A stretch of DNA of 49,164 bases from Nemertoderma westbladi. Its lineage: Eukaryota > Xenacoelomorpha > Nemertodermatida > Nemertodermatidae. Under the pieces are notes generated by a model. That model did not search any database, had not been told where the DNA came from, and worked only from the letters and a program-made list of their open reading frames with translations. Position 1 is the first letter of the stretch. Every line of letters starts with the position of its first letter. The stretch spans positions 1-49,164 of the forward strand of contig JAUCBJ010005964.1 in the NCBI GenBank assembly GCA_032718475.1, in the 5' to 3' direction. The position numbers and the translations under genes were made by a program. Positions 34,631 through 46,500 of this stretch are shown in pieces.

Positions 34631-36479
34631 GGGAAACACTACCATAGTTCGCACGAGCAAAGAGATATTCATTCGTGCTATTAACGCCAACTTCCTCTCG
34701 ATACTTCAACAAACACTCGATAGCTCCGATGGTTTTACCATTTAAAAGAACTGGTACAGTACGACCACATTTACCAACAATCTCCATTACTTGAAAGAGT
34801 CGACACATGTTCTGTTCGAGAACACCCAAGTGGCTATTGTCATCTGACACCTCATTTACATGATGACGTTTACTAAAGTCATCAACCTTAATTTTCGATA
34901 CCTCTCCTTGTCTACGTCTGTTAAAGATAATTAAGTACGCAAGTACAAGCTCATTAAGGGATTGCCAACTTTGTTTAATTTGAATTTCCTTATCAATTAA
35001 TGACATATGTTCTGGAATCCTTTGCTGAATATATTCAGTTAGTTTAACAATGTCGCTGACTAATGGGAGCAATTGTGGCTTATTACGCTTGTTCTGTTGA
35101 ATGGTACGTAGTGCATGACCTGAGACTGACACTGGCCATCTTATGGTGCACAGTGATAGGAAGTTGTCCGCAGACTCCATAGTATCAGTATCATTTAGTT
35201 CAATTGAACTAGCCTTCAATAGTGTTGCACATTTCTTTACAGAGTGACCCTGCTTCAATGCCAGGGAAGGATGCTGAAAGGTGTTGGACGAAGAATCAAA
35301 ACCAGCCAACTTGTATACTGCATCCACTATAACTGTTAGTTTAGACGGGATGATGAAATCCTGCAACTTTGCCCTTGGAAAGTTCTCGCATTCTCTCAAT
35401 TGTATCAAGAGACGCCCAAGTTCACGCAACTTATCTCTGATATAACCTCTACGGTCGTAATCATGGCCATTCTTATGGCACTCCCTTTTAGCAAATTCCA
35501 ATATTAAGGCATCTGACCTTACAGCAAAAGAAACTGGGCCGTTGTTCATAGAAGATATAATCTCTTTCACCGTTTTGGATAGATCTGATGGACTTCCAAT
35601 ACAGGGTATGAGCAGTTTACTTTCATAGGACCACCTCCCTGTTCCTAGACAACCATGTCCAGACTCTTTACCTATATCACGCAATGGGCAACGATGGCGC
35701 CAAAGATCACCTTTTAAATACCACCCCATACAAACAGGGCATGGGCCATAGTTATCTACAGTATAACATTGGGATTCTGAAACGCTCTTACTATGTCGAT
35801 ATACAACCTGTAATGTGCCTTGGTTCTTTTCTAGAACTTCAATATTGTGTACATGAGCCCCAAGGTTACGAATCTTGCTCTGTAGAATATGTTTTTCAGC
35901 TAAAGAACCAGCTATCATGATGCGAATGACAAAATCTTCATTTGAATGCTTTCGTGTCAAATGGTTATGCAATTTTGACTGCGGCTGTTTACAATAAAAA
36001 CAGTATTGCTTTTTATCATAACTACGACCACCTTCATTATTAGTGTAGGGTATTTGAACACTTGATTCCTTATTCATTGAGTACTTAGCCTTCACTTTAG
36101 ATTTCGTTGAAATAGAGCATCCTACTCCGGGATTAATAATTTCTTCATTCTTATTGTACTCATCATCACAAGATTCTGATATCTCATCATCAGAAAGTAC
36201 CCAGTCTTTATCTCGACAATCATCACAGCCAAGGTCTTCTAATATATCAAGTGAAAATGGATCTGACTCTATTGCAGATGGTGAAATGGTTGTAAGTGGT
36301 CTCATACATAAGTCTGAAATGTTTTCATCTTGAAGATCTATTGATTCAAGTATCGCTATCGCTGATTCATCATCATCATTGGGCATGTAATCACTGAAGT
36401 AGTCATCGATGAGGTCGGTGACCTTCTTGGCAGGAGAACAAGTATTTAAATCAGAGGGAGCAATAGAGATAACGGGGAC

Positions 36480-37860
36480 ATCAGTATCAGTAAGAGGGGG
36501 GATATAGACAGCAGTGGGGGCAACTACTGCGAGACTGACATCAGTCGGAGTAATTGGTGGGACATAGACAGCAGTAGGGGCAACTTGGGTGACAGAGACA
36601 TCTGTCGGAGCAACAGGGGGGACAGAGAAAGCAGTCGGAGGAACAGGGGGGACAGAGACAGCAGTGGGGTTTACAAGTAGGTTATCGACATCTGTCGGAG
36701 CAACAGGGGGGATAGAGACTGCGGTGGGGGCAACAAGTGGGACATTGATATCAGTTGGAGCAACAGGGGGAACAAAGACATCAGTCGGAGTAATTGGTGA
36801 GTCATAGACAGCAGTAGGGATAACTTGGGTGACAGAGACATCTGTCGGAGCAACAGGCGAGATAGAGAAAGCAGTCGGAGCAACAGGGGGGACAGAGGCA
36901 GCAGTGGGGGCTACAAGTGGGATATCGATATCTGCCGGAGCAACAGGGGGGACAGAGACATCAGTGGGGACAACAAGGGGGAACGGGACAGAAGTGCGGT
37001 CTACAAGTAGGTTATCGACATCTGTCGGAGCAACAGGGGAGATAGAGACTGCGGCGAGGGCAACAAGTGGGACATTGTTATCAGTCGGAGCAACAGGGGG
37101 AACAAAGACATCAGTCGGAGTAATTGGTGAGTCATAGACAGCAGTAGGGATAACTTGGGTGACAGAGACATCTGTCGGAGCAACAGGGGAGATAGAGAAA
37201 GCAGTCGGAGCAACAGGGGGAACAGAGACAGCAGTCGGAGCAACAGGAGGGACAGATACAGCATTCAGAGTAATTGGTGGGACATAGGCAGCAGTCGGAG
37301 TAATTGGTGGGACATAGACAGCAGTAGGGGTAACTTGGGTGACAGAGACATCTGTCGGAGCAACAGGGGAGATAGAGAAAGCAGTCGGAGCAACAGGGGG
37401 AACAGAGACAGCAGTCGGAGCAACAGGAGGGACAGATACAGCATTCAGAGTAATTGGTGGGACATAGGCAGCAGTCGGAGTAATTGGTGGGACATAGACA
37501 GCAGTAGGGGCAACTTGGGTGACAGAGACATCTGTCGGAGCAACAGGGGAGATAGAGACTGCGGTGGGGGCAACAAGTGGGACATTGTTATCAGTCGGAG
37601 CAACAGGGGGAACAAAGACATCAGTCGGAGTAATTGGTGGGACATAGACAGCAGTAGGGGCAACTTGGGTGACAGAGACATCTGTCGGAGCAACAGGGGA
37701 GATAGAGAAAGCAGTCGGAGCAACAGGGGGGACAGAGACAGCAGTGGGGGCTACAAGTGGGATATCGATATCTGCCGGAGCAACAGGGAGGACAGAGACA
37801 GCAGTGGGGGCAACAAGGGGGAACGGGACAGAAGTGGGGACAATATGGACTGCACTAACA
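36480..37860 (-). repeat. Coding repeat domain, Pro/Val/Thr-rich (copy 1)
   Basis: Imperfect 30-bp units encoding ten-residue repeats such as PTAVSVPPVA, PTDVSVTQVA and PTAVYVPPIT, within exon 1. They are arranged in higher-order blocks that recur several times. The unit length and indels preserve frame. Low complexity suggests a disordered, extended segment. Confidence 0.9.
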
Positions 37861-38081
37861 AGTCTCTTTCTGAGTTGATATTGTTTTCGAATACCATCGT
37901 TACAGACGTTTTCTTTCCGAAATCTTTTTCTTATACCATCCATGTTTCTTACTGAGGGAAGGTGGCTAAATATCTCCAATCATCATTTACGTTGTAGTTT
38001 ACGAATAACTCTATCAAAACTAGTTCTACTAATAACTCTATAAGGTAAAACAAACTTGGTACGTACGGGTTGGCATACAAT

Positions 38082-38212
38082 CTTCGCCCGGGGAACCTTC
38101 GCCCGCAAGGCAATCTTCGCCAGTGAGCAACCTTCGCCCAATAAGATTTGTGTTAGTTGCCATTTAAGGTTTCCACCGGGCGAATAGTTGCTCATTTTGA
38201 GGGCGAAGATTG
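38082..38212. promoter_or_regulatory. TTCGCC motif cluster with inverted repeats, upstream of the recombinase gene (copy 1)
   Basis: Four CTTCGCC motifs in tandem with roughly 15-18-bp spacing, then two inverted copies (GGGCGAA), one of which extends to GGGCGAAGATTG, the exact reverse complement of CAATCTTCGCCC at the left edge. It lies 140-270 bp 5' of the ATG. Possible promoter or 5' UTR structure; also in copy 2. Confidence 0.5.
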
Positions 38213-38530
38213 GACGAGGACGAAGCTTTCTCGCCGGTGAAGTTTGCTACGCACCGTACATACACAGTCTCGTGCTGCGCGTACATTTAATTTAGTTATT
38301 AGATATTCATTTAAGTTATTAGAGTTTCGTTTCAGAGAACAATTATTCTTTTGTAAATTGTTTGAAAACGAAAGTTCATAAATCAGTATTTAGCATTTAA
38401 ATTTTCAAGTCAGAAATATACAAATTTTTAGGCTATTATAATTTTCAGTGTCTGTAAATATAATGAAACATACCCTAAATTCGCTCTCTGTACAAAAGTG
38501 TGCGATTAAACAATTAAATTAGTCCCCCCA

Positions 38531-38557
38531 TGACCTACTATAACTTATAGTATGTCA
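38531..38557. repeat. 27-bp imperfect palindrome near the right end of block B (copy 1)
   Basis: Arms TGACCTACTATAA and TTATAGTATGTCA around a single C; 12 of 13 positions pair. Conserved at 48979-49005 in copy 2. It could be a recombinase or replication site, but no functional evidence exists. Confidence 0.6.
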
Positions 38558-38635
38558 CCCCCTCCCATTTAGAAGACCGCCAGTAGGCCTATACTTTTCA
38601 ATAAATTGAATGTGAGTCAAACATATAGATTTCCA

Positions 38636-39523
38636 AAACAATACACTACAGCCATGGGAACATGTTACAGTTTCATATTTGTCGTTATCAGCAGTGGTTG
38701 TCGGAGTAGCGTATACAATATTTATACATCCACCAAGTACATGACTACTAATAGAGTTAATAGATAAATTTATCTCCATTTCAGGGGGTTCTTTGGGTTT
38801 CAGTGTGAAATTTATTTTGTAATTATTTATTTATTATAGTATTTATTAAATAATATAATGCAATCTGAAATATGAATACAATTCTATGTATGTTACCGGA
38901 GTTACCCAATACAGTAATAATGAAATTATGCCTAAATTTATCTAAGACAAATTTAATAAATCTTCCATCCCCGCTTTGATAATAAATTACGAAACTCTCA
39001 GACACACACAATCAATAAAGAAGGATGATCGCATACATAAGTATCACCCATCATTGTTTGTACTAGACTAAATATATGCCTCACAATCTTGTTGTAATTG
39101 TATTGGCTAATAGTGCTTTTCTACGAGACGGGGTGGCCAGTATTCTAGTAGGTTATGTCCTATTATTATTGTACCTAAACAACTAAGCCAGATACATTGG
39201 GCCTATAGTTTCCATAACAACTGCTAACAAGCCCCATTTTGTAAAAAACAAACGAACACCTCTAACACTTTTCAAGTACATAGGTGTGTCCCCGGTTTGC
39301 TAAGTGTGTCCCCGGTGTGCATGGTAGAAACGGGACATTAAATTTCTATTTTCAGTTAATTAATAGGTGCATTAAAGATAGATAATTTTCCGCTGATTAC
39401 GAATTTGCACCTGTCGTTAAAATTCCTTAATGACCAAATGAATTACAAGCGTTTCCTTTTGGTCCCCAGTTTGTTGTTACGAAATTTGGCCTCCCCGGTT
39501 TCCATAATAAACACGTAGGGGTG

Positions 39524-39570
<47 letters not shown>

Positions 39571-39575
39571 AGGGG
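38636..39575. other. Interval between block B copies
   Basis: No supported gene. It contains further CCCCGGTTTG-type motifs in forward orientation (39290, 39310 as CCCCGGTGTG, 39464 as CCCCAGTTTG, 39493 as CCCCGGTTTC, and CCCCGCTTTG near 38969), then a GT microsatellite (about 39518-39575) with the GTTTGT and GCGTGTAGGGGT interruptions, leading into block B copy 2. A 74-codon minus-strand ORF (38555-38779) spans the block boundary and is unrecognised. Confidence 0.5.
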
Positions 39576-39589
39576 TTCTGCCGGATGGT

Positions 39590-40036
39590 GCAAACCGGGG
39601 AGACATACTGTACTTTTGACCCGCAAAGCGGGGAGCGATTGCAAACCGGGGAGCTCCCCGGTTTGTAAGACGTCTATAATCATATTAAGGAGGTCAAATA
39701 TAATCAGTATGACGTCATTTTTTATAAATATAATTTTATTTTATATCATCCCCGGTTTGTGTTTATGAAGCGAACTTGGTGTGTCTATGAATGTGGAGTG
39801 TATCGGAATTTATGGTCCCCGCTTTGTGTGAACAATATCCGTGCTCCCCGCTTTGTAATATTCGCCGCTAGATGTCGCAAAATCGTAGGTGAAAAATTAT
39901 ACGAAGCCAATAACGGAGTGTGACAGTCCCCGGTTTGCTACTATCTCGCCTAGTAAGAACTAAGTAGATTACCGGTACCTCTACATATGTCGCAAATTTC
40001 CATAAACCAATAATTGAGTGTGTCGCTCCCCGGTTT
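39590..40036. promoter_or_regulatory. CCCCGGTTTG motif cluster around a palindrome (copy 2)
   Basis: Same layout as 26319-26773, with the perfect 24-bp palindrome at 39642-39665. One forward motif has changed to CCCCGCTTTG near 39818, otherwise spacing is kept. Confidence 0.6.
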
Positions 40037-40039
40037 GAA

Positions 40040-40622
40040 AATGTTGTGCCTTTATTTTGTTAGTAGAAATGCATGGCTAATTACATGTATTTTAAACATA
40101 TCAATATGTTCAAAAACTGTTCCAATATGTACGAAGCTAATGAAAATCAACTCTAATAAAAAAATTTTCCTACGTTTGCAGAGATGGTGTATACATATGT
40201 GCACTTTTCCTCATGTTGTATTTTTTATTCCAGCAAAATCATATCTTTAAAAGTGTCCTTAAATTTTGCATATATGTATAAGGCCCAGGATGCATCGTGT
40301 GCCCTAGGGGTCTCATCATGTGAAAAAAAAAGTTTCCAGGGGAACTTGTTTTTGAAAAAAATACGATATAATTGAAGTCAATAAAACCATAATATATACA
40401 AACTTGCGGTTTCCCAACTCAAATAAAGGGTTAGGTGAGCACACTACTATGGTTAATTAGAAAATTCAGTTACATAAGACGCTGCAAAAATTTACGTTAA
40501 TTACGTTAATCTAACGTTATAGACTATCTTGTGTTCGGTTAGGGAAAAAGTTTCAAAAAAATAAATTTTCCAACCGTTTCATAACAGTTCAATAGCTAAA
40601 TGTCCACAAAACATTAATCCTA
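40040..40622. other. AT-rich spacer in block B copy 2
   Basis: Counterpart of 26780-27362. Nothing recognised. Confidence 0.45.
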
Positions 40623-40857
40623 AACGTAAAGCAGATGTTTAATTTAATTAAATGTTAATTAAGCAACTCCTGAAAGTTCATCTCATCGACGCCACGCCCT
40701 ACATTTAGATCTAACTGGGAGTCGTTGCTCATATACTCTCCTTCCATATGATTAACTTTAATAATATGAATTCAGTTATGTTCCCCGCTTCGATAACGAA
40801 AATAAATGTCTGTGTCAACAAGCATTGTTTTGGGTTAACAAAACGATGAACTTTTTG
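40623..40857. repeat. 236-bp direct repeat, left of the 30-bp array (copy 2)
   Basis: Counterpart of 27363-27598; matches 43039-43279 on the other side of the array. Confidence 0.93.
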
Positions 40858-42884
40858 TAATCAGTACTACAAAATACGAACAACTGGTAATCAGTACTAC
40901 ATAATACGAACAACTGGTAATCAGTACTACATAATACGAACAACTGGTAATCAGTACTACATAATACGAACAACTGGTAATCCGTACTACATAATACGAA
41001 CAACTGGTAATCCGTACTACAAAATACGAACAACTGGTAATCAGTACTACAAAATACGAACAACTGGTAATCCGTACTACAAAATACGAACAACTGGTAA
41101 TCAGTACTACAAAATACGAATAACTGGTAATCAGTACTACAAAATACGAACAACTGGTAATCAGTACTACATAATACGAACAACTGGTAATCCGTACTAC
41201 AAAATTCGAACAACTGGTAATCAGTACTACATAATACGAACAACTGGTAATCAGTACTACATAATACGAACAACTGGTAATCCGTACTACAAAATACGAA
41301 CAACTGGTAATCAGTACTACAAAATACGAACAACTGGTAATCCGTACTACAAAATACGAACAACTGGTAATCAGTACTACAAAATACGAACAACTGGTAA
41401 TCCGTACTACAAAATACGAACAACTGGTAATCAGTACTACATAATACGAACAACTGGTAATCAGTACTACATAATACGAACAACTGGTAATCCGTACTAC
41501 AAAATACGAACAACTGGTAATCAGTACTACAAAATACAAACAACTGGTAATCAGTACTACATAATACGAACAACTGGTAATCAGTACTACAAAATACGAA
41601 CAACTGGTAATCAGTACTACATAATACGAACAACTGGTAATCCGTACTACATAATACGAACAACTGGTAATCCGTACTACAAAATACGAACAACTGGTAA
41701 TCAGTACTACATAATACGAACAACTGGTAATCAGTACTACATAATACGAACAACTGGTAATCCGTACTACATAATACGAACAACTGGTAATCCGTACTAC
41801 AAAATACGAACAACTGGTAATCCGTACTACATAATACGAACAACTGGTAATCCGTACTACAAAATACGAACAACTGGTAATCAGTACTACAAAATACGAA
41901 CAACTGGTAATCAGTACTACAAAATACGAACAACTGGTAATCCGTACTACAAAATACGAACAACTGGTAATCAGTACTACATAATACGAACAACTGGTAA
42001 TCAGTACTACAAAATACGAACAACTGGTAATCAGTACTACAAAATACGAACAACTGGTAATCAGTACTACAAAATACGAACAACTGGTAATCCGTACTAC
42101 AAAATACGAACAACTGGTAATCAGTACTACATAATACGAACAACTGGTAATCCGTACTACAAAATACGAACAACTGGTAATCCGTACTACATAATACGAA
42201 CAACTGGTAATCCGTACTACAAAATACGAACAACTGGTAATCAGTACTACAAAATACGAACAACTGGTAATCAGTACTACAAAATACGAACAACTGGTAA
42301 TCCGTACTACAAAATACGAACAACTGGTAATCAGTACTACATAATACGAACAACTGGTAATCCGTACTACATAATACGAACAACTGGTAATCCGTACTAC
42401 AAAATACGAACAACTGGTAATCAGTACTACATAATACGAACAACTGGTAATCCGTACTACATAATACGAACAACTGGTAATCCGTACTACAAAATACGAA
42501 CAACTGGTAATCAGTACTACATAATACGAACAACTGGTAATCAGTACTACAAAATACGAATAACTGGTAATCAGTACTACAAAATACGAACAACTGGTAA
42601 TCCGTACTACAAAATACGAACAACTGGTAATCAGTACTACAAAATACGAACAACTGGTAATCAGTACTACATAATACGAACAACTGGTAATCCGTACTAC
42701 AAAATACGAACAACTGGTAATCCGTACTACATAATACGAACAACTGGTAATCAGTACTACAAAATACGAACAACTGGTAATCAGTACTACATAATACGAA
42801 CAACTGGTAATCAGTACTACAAAATACGAACAACTGGTAATCAGTACTACATAATACGAACAACTGGTAATCAGTACTACAAAA
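40857..42884. repeat. 30-bp satellite array, about 67 units (copy 2)
   Basis: Every unit is exactly 30 bp, and two sites vary (CAG/CCG and ACAAAAT/ACATAAT). Unlike copy 1 there are no 33-bp units and no AAACCG variants, so the arrays have evolved separately since duplication. The 695-codon minus-strand ORF (40815-42902) is a by-product of a stop-free unit. Confidence 0.96.
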
Positions 42885-43038
42885 TTTACTGTATCTCGCC
42901 ATAATAATGTATTATAATGCCTTATCTATTCACAACTTAGTACATAGTTTCCTGCACAATACAAATACAATACAAATAAAACATTTGTATATTAAAACAA
43001 AATACAACAAATATGCACAGTAGTTACTACAAAATATG

Positions 43039-43279
43039 AACGTAAAGCAGATGTTTAATTTAATTAAATGTTAATTAAGCAACTCCTGAAAGTTCATCTC
43101 ATCCACGCCACGCCCTACATTTAGATCTAACCGGGAGTCGTTGCTCATATACTGTACTCTCCTTCCATATGATTATCTTTAATGATATGAATTCAGTTAT
43201 GTTCCCCGCTTCGATAACGAAAATAAATGTCTGTGTCAACAAGCATTGTTTTGGGTTAACAAAACGATGTACTTTTTGT
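43039..43279. repeat. 236-bp direct repeat, right of the 30-bp array (copy 2)
   Basis: Counterpart of 31322-31557, directly 3' of the recombinase gene. Confidence 0.93.
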
Positions 43280-43293
43280 CAGCTACTTGTGTT

Positions 43294-43532
43294 TTAGTTG
43301 TTTTTCACTGATAGCTCTTCTAAGATTTTCTTCCGATTGTTCCGGTAATAGTCTTTGACATTTCGCCATGTTCTACCACTTAGCACGGGATTTTCAATTA
43401 TTAACTTTTCCAGAGGATCTTTACCTGGTAGCTTTTCAAGTAAAAGCATCTCCTGAATTCCATTAAGATTCGTCAAGGCCGTTGATTCCGCCATGGTCCA
43501 GGGTCTTTTTATTATTGGTTTGCGTACCGGTA
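43294..43532 (-). other. Exon 3 of the recombinase-like gene (copy 2), SANT/Myb-like
   Basis: 239 bp, entering in phase 1 from exon 2. Tryptophans in KRPWTMAES and GRTWRNVKDYY are spaced as in SANT/Myb-like DNA-binding helices. The stop is at 43294-43296. Copy 1 equivalent: 31572-31810. The acceptor overlaps the palindrome GTACCGGTAC, also present in the 107-bp satellite. Confidence 0.72.
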
Positions 43533-46500
43533 CTGAATAAAAAAAAAGATAGATGTGAACAAGCAACGTTATCACTTTATCACGTTTAGGATACCGTAAG
43601 CACAATAATATGATTACAATATTTAATGCCAAAATGTGCCATTTTTCTATTTAATTTCTAATAAGGTGCTTACAATGTAGCATTGTAACATGAATGAAAT
43701 AGTAATATTATGGAATTATATAAGTATAACACATCATACAAAGCAATTTATTGCACACTACTACTCTTTATACAAAAAGCAGTACTATTCTTGTTCTTGG
43801 CTAAAGTACAAGATGCTGAATTCTTTACAGCAACAGTACAAATAAAGTTAATTTCCCATAGAGTAAAATAATTATTCATTAATATAATGTTACCGTTTCG
43901 ATAAACACAATGACGGTGAATTTCATTGAAAAAAGTTATGTTAATTGACATTATTTTCTATTATCAAAACGGGGAATTTTTAAAAAGAATAAGACATGAA
44001 TACCTAAAATTTTCATGTTATTAATAAAAGTTCAGCTTTTAAGCACAAAATAGTCGGCTGAAGCCTGAGGCTACCCGAAGGTAGGGGTGGACGCTACTCC
44101 TATCCTAAGAATTGCTCCCAGTTATTTAACTGGTACTCATTTTATCGACCTCAGGGCAGGGACTTGCATCGAATCGAATCGAAAGCAATTTTTCGTCTTC
44201 GATTTCCCATATATTTTTCGATTCGATTTCGATTCGATTCAGCACAATTTCGATTCGACTCAAGTAAACAATTTCGACTTCGATTCGATTATTCGACCTA
44301 TGAATATTAACTTAATTATTTGTCATTAAATATACATTATAAATTTTATTCTTAACCTGTATTTTCAAAATTCGATATGCCAATAGCTCTGCTCGTGGAT
44401 GAAGTAGGGGATGGCCGACCAATACTCCTATGATCATCAATCCCATCAACACCAATTTGAACAGCAGCAGCAACTTGATCATAACCTTCTATTTGAGTAA
44501 TAGGTTCGACGTCAGAATCAGAATCTGAATTGTCCATAAGGTGGTCTATAAATGAAAACAATGAAAATTATTGTAAAATGTAGGAATGGAAAGATAATAC
44601 ATAACCCAGAAATTGTAAGTTGAAATCCCATCTCGCCAAATTTAATTTTCTCCTTCATGTTAAATTATCAATTTAGGGATGCAGATTAAAGTCGCACGTT
44701 ATTCCAACCAAAACAATAAACCCAATCAATAGAACAGGTTACAGATTCATTGTTGGGAGTAATCAGCTGTTATTTGCTTCGATTTACCCCATTTTGATTG
44801 CGCTGGACCCCCCCCCCCCCCCCCCTCTTACCTACAGATAAGATACCTAGATAAATATTAAATAGACACACTCACCTATAGAATTATCATTCAGGATATC
44901 CTCCAGATTACGCCCTTTAAATTCAGCCAGGTTGCCCTTCTCCATTACCATGAACAGCTTGGATAACTTGGTTACCCTCTGGACTTTATCAGGTAAGCGG
45001 TAAAACTCTCGATGAACGCGTATGTCGTGGCCCATAAAACCTGCCAACAGCTCGAGGTCTTGTTCGCTAAGATTTAGCATAGCCACACTTGTGGCAATAT
45101 GCTTACGTAACTTCGTAGATGTCATAGCCTTTGGATTTGTGAGGTTGACAACAGAAACAAGGCTGTGCAGAGCATCATATCCTCGGATGTGGGAAACACT
45201 ACCATAGTTCGCACGAGCAAAGAGATATTCATTCGTGCTATTAACGCCAACTTCCTCTCGATACTTCAACAAACACTCGATAGCTCCGATGGTTTTACCA
45301 TTTAAAAGAACTGGTACAGTACGACCACATTTACCAACAATCTCCATTACTTGAAAGAGTCGACACATGTTCTGTTCGAGAACACCCAAGTGGCTATTGT
45401 CATCTGACACCTCATTTACATGATGACGTTTACTAAAGTCATCAACCTTAATTTTCGATACCTCTCCTTGTCTACGTCTGTTAAAGATAATTAAGTACGC
45501 AAGTACAAGCTCATTAAGGGATTGCCAACTTTGTTTAATTTGAATTTCCTTATCAATTAATGACATATGTTCTGGAATCCTTTGCTGAATATATTCAGTT
45601 AGTTTAACAATGTCGCTGACTAATGGGAGCAATTGTGGCTTATTACGCTTGTTCTGTTGAATGGTACGTAGTGCATGACCTGAGACTGACATTGGCCATC
45701 TTATGGTGCACAGTGATAGGAAGTTGTCCGCAGACTCCATAGTATCAGTATCATTTAGTTCAATTGAACTAGCCTTCAATAGTGTTGCACATTTCTTTAC
45801 AGAGTGACCCAGCTTCAATGCCAGGGAAGGATGCTGAAATGTGTTGGACGAAGAATCAAAACCAGCCAACTTGTATACTGCATCCACTATAACTGTTAGT
45901 TTAGACGGGATGATGAAATCCTGCAACTTTGCCCTTGGAATGTTCTCGCATTCCCTCAATTGTATCAAGAGACGCCCAAGTTCACGCAACTTATCTCTGA
46001 TATAACCTCTACGGTCGTAATCATGGCCATTCTTATGGCACTCCCTTTTAGCAAATTCCAATATTAAGGCATCTGACCTTACAGCAAAAGAAACTGGGCC
46101 GTTGTTCATAGAACATATAATCTCTTTCACCGTATTGGATAGATCTGATGGACTTCCAATACAGGGTATGAGCAGTTTACTTTCATAGGACCACCTCCCT
46201 GTTCCTAGACAACCATGTCCAGACTCTTTACCTATATCACGCAATGGGCAACGATGGCGCCAAAGATCACCTTTTAAATACCACCCCATACAAACAGGGC
46301 ATGGGCCATAGTTATCTACAGTATAACATTGGGATTCTGAAACGCTCTTACTATGTCGATATACAACCTGTAATGTGCCTTGGTTCTTTTCTAGAACTTC
46401 AATATTGTGTACATGAGCCCCAAGGTTACGAATCTTGCTCTGTAGACTATGTTTTTCAGCTAAAGAACCAGCTATCATGATGCGAATGACAAAATCTTCA

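Larger units (their letters stand above)
31572..37943 (-). pseudogene. Tyrosine-recombinase-like gene, copy 1, disrupted by a LINE insertion
   Basis: Same three-exon gene as 43294-48395. Exon 1 runs from the ATG at 37943 to 33144 but is split by the insertion 33459-34617; exon 2 is 32811-32623; exon 3 is 31810-31572. Splice sites and phases equal those of copy 2. The insertion falls just after the RGY tripeptide, between the box I Arg region and the C-terminal box II. The nucleophile-like Tyr (codon 33270-33268) and the LRKH/GHD motifs are therefore cut off from the rest of the core. Excluding the LINE and one target copy, exon 1 is 108 bp longer than in copy 2, a multiple of three, from repeat-number differences in the PVAPT domain. 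There are otherwise only scattered substitutions and no other stop in exon 1, so inactivation by the LINE is recent. Confidence 0.85.
26304..38635. mobile_element. Block B, copy 1: recombinase-bearing repeat unit (LINE-disrupted)
   Basis: This 12.3-kb unit recurs as 39576-49098. Shared sequence runs from TTCTGCCGGATGGTGCAAAC at the left to CATATAGATTTCCA at the right, beyond which the flanks differ. Order: CCCCGGTTTG cluster with a perfect palindrome, 236-bp direct repeat, 30-bp array, second 236-bp direct repeat, then the three-exon minus-strand recombinase gene, a TTCGCCC cluster upstream of it, and a 27-bp palindrome near the right end. The size difference between copies is explained by the LINE insertion (about 1.17 kb) and array length (about 3.56 versus 2.03 kb). 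Calling it a mobile element is inference from the encoded recombinase and the duplication. Confidence 0.7.

Noticed and set aside
36589-37955. Plus-strand ORFs such as those repeating ETSVGATGG
   Set aside because: Antisense shadows of the in-frame PVAPT coding repeat of the recombinase gene.
37983-38195. 70-codon basic ORF just upstream of the recombinase gene (also 48435-48647)
   Set aside because: It lies across the TTCGCC repeat cluster and is conserved only as much as its flanks; could be an upstream ORF but there is no positive evidence.
38555-38779. 74-codon minus-strand ORF
   Set aside because: It crosses the end of block B similarity and no family is recognised.
40815-42902. 695-codon minus-strand ORF in the second 30-bp array
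   Set aside because: Same reason; pure satellite translation.
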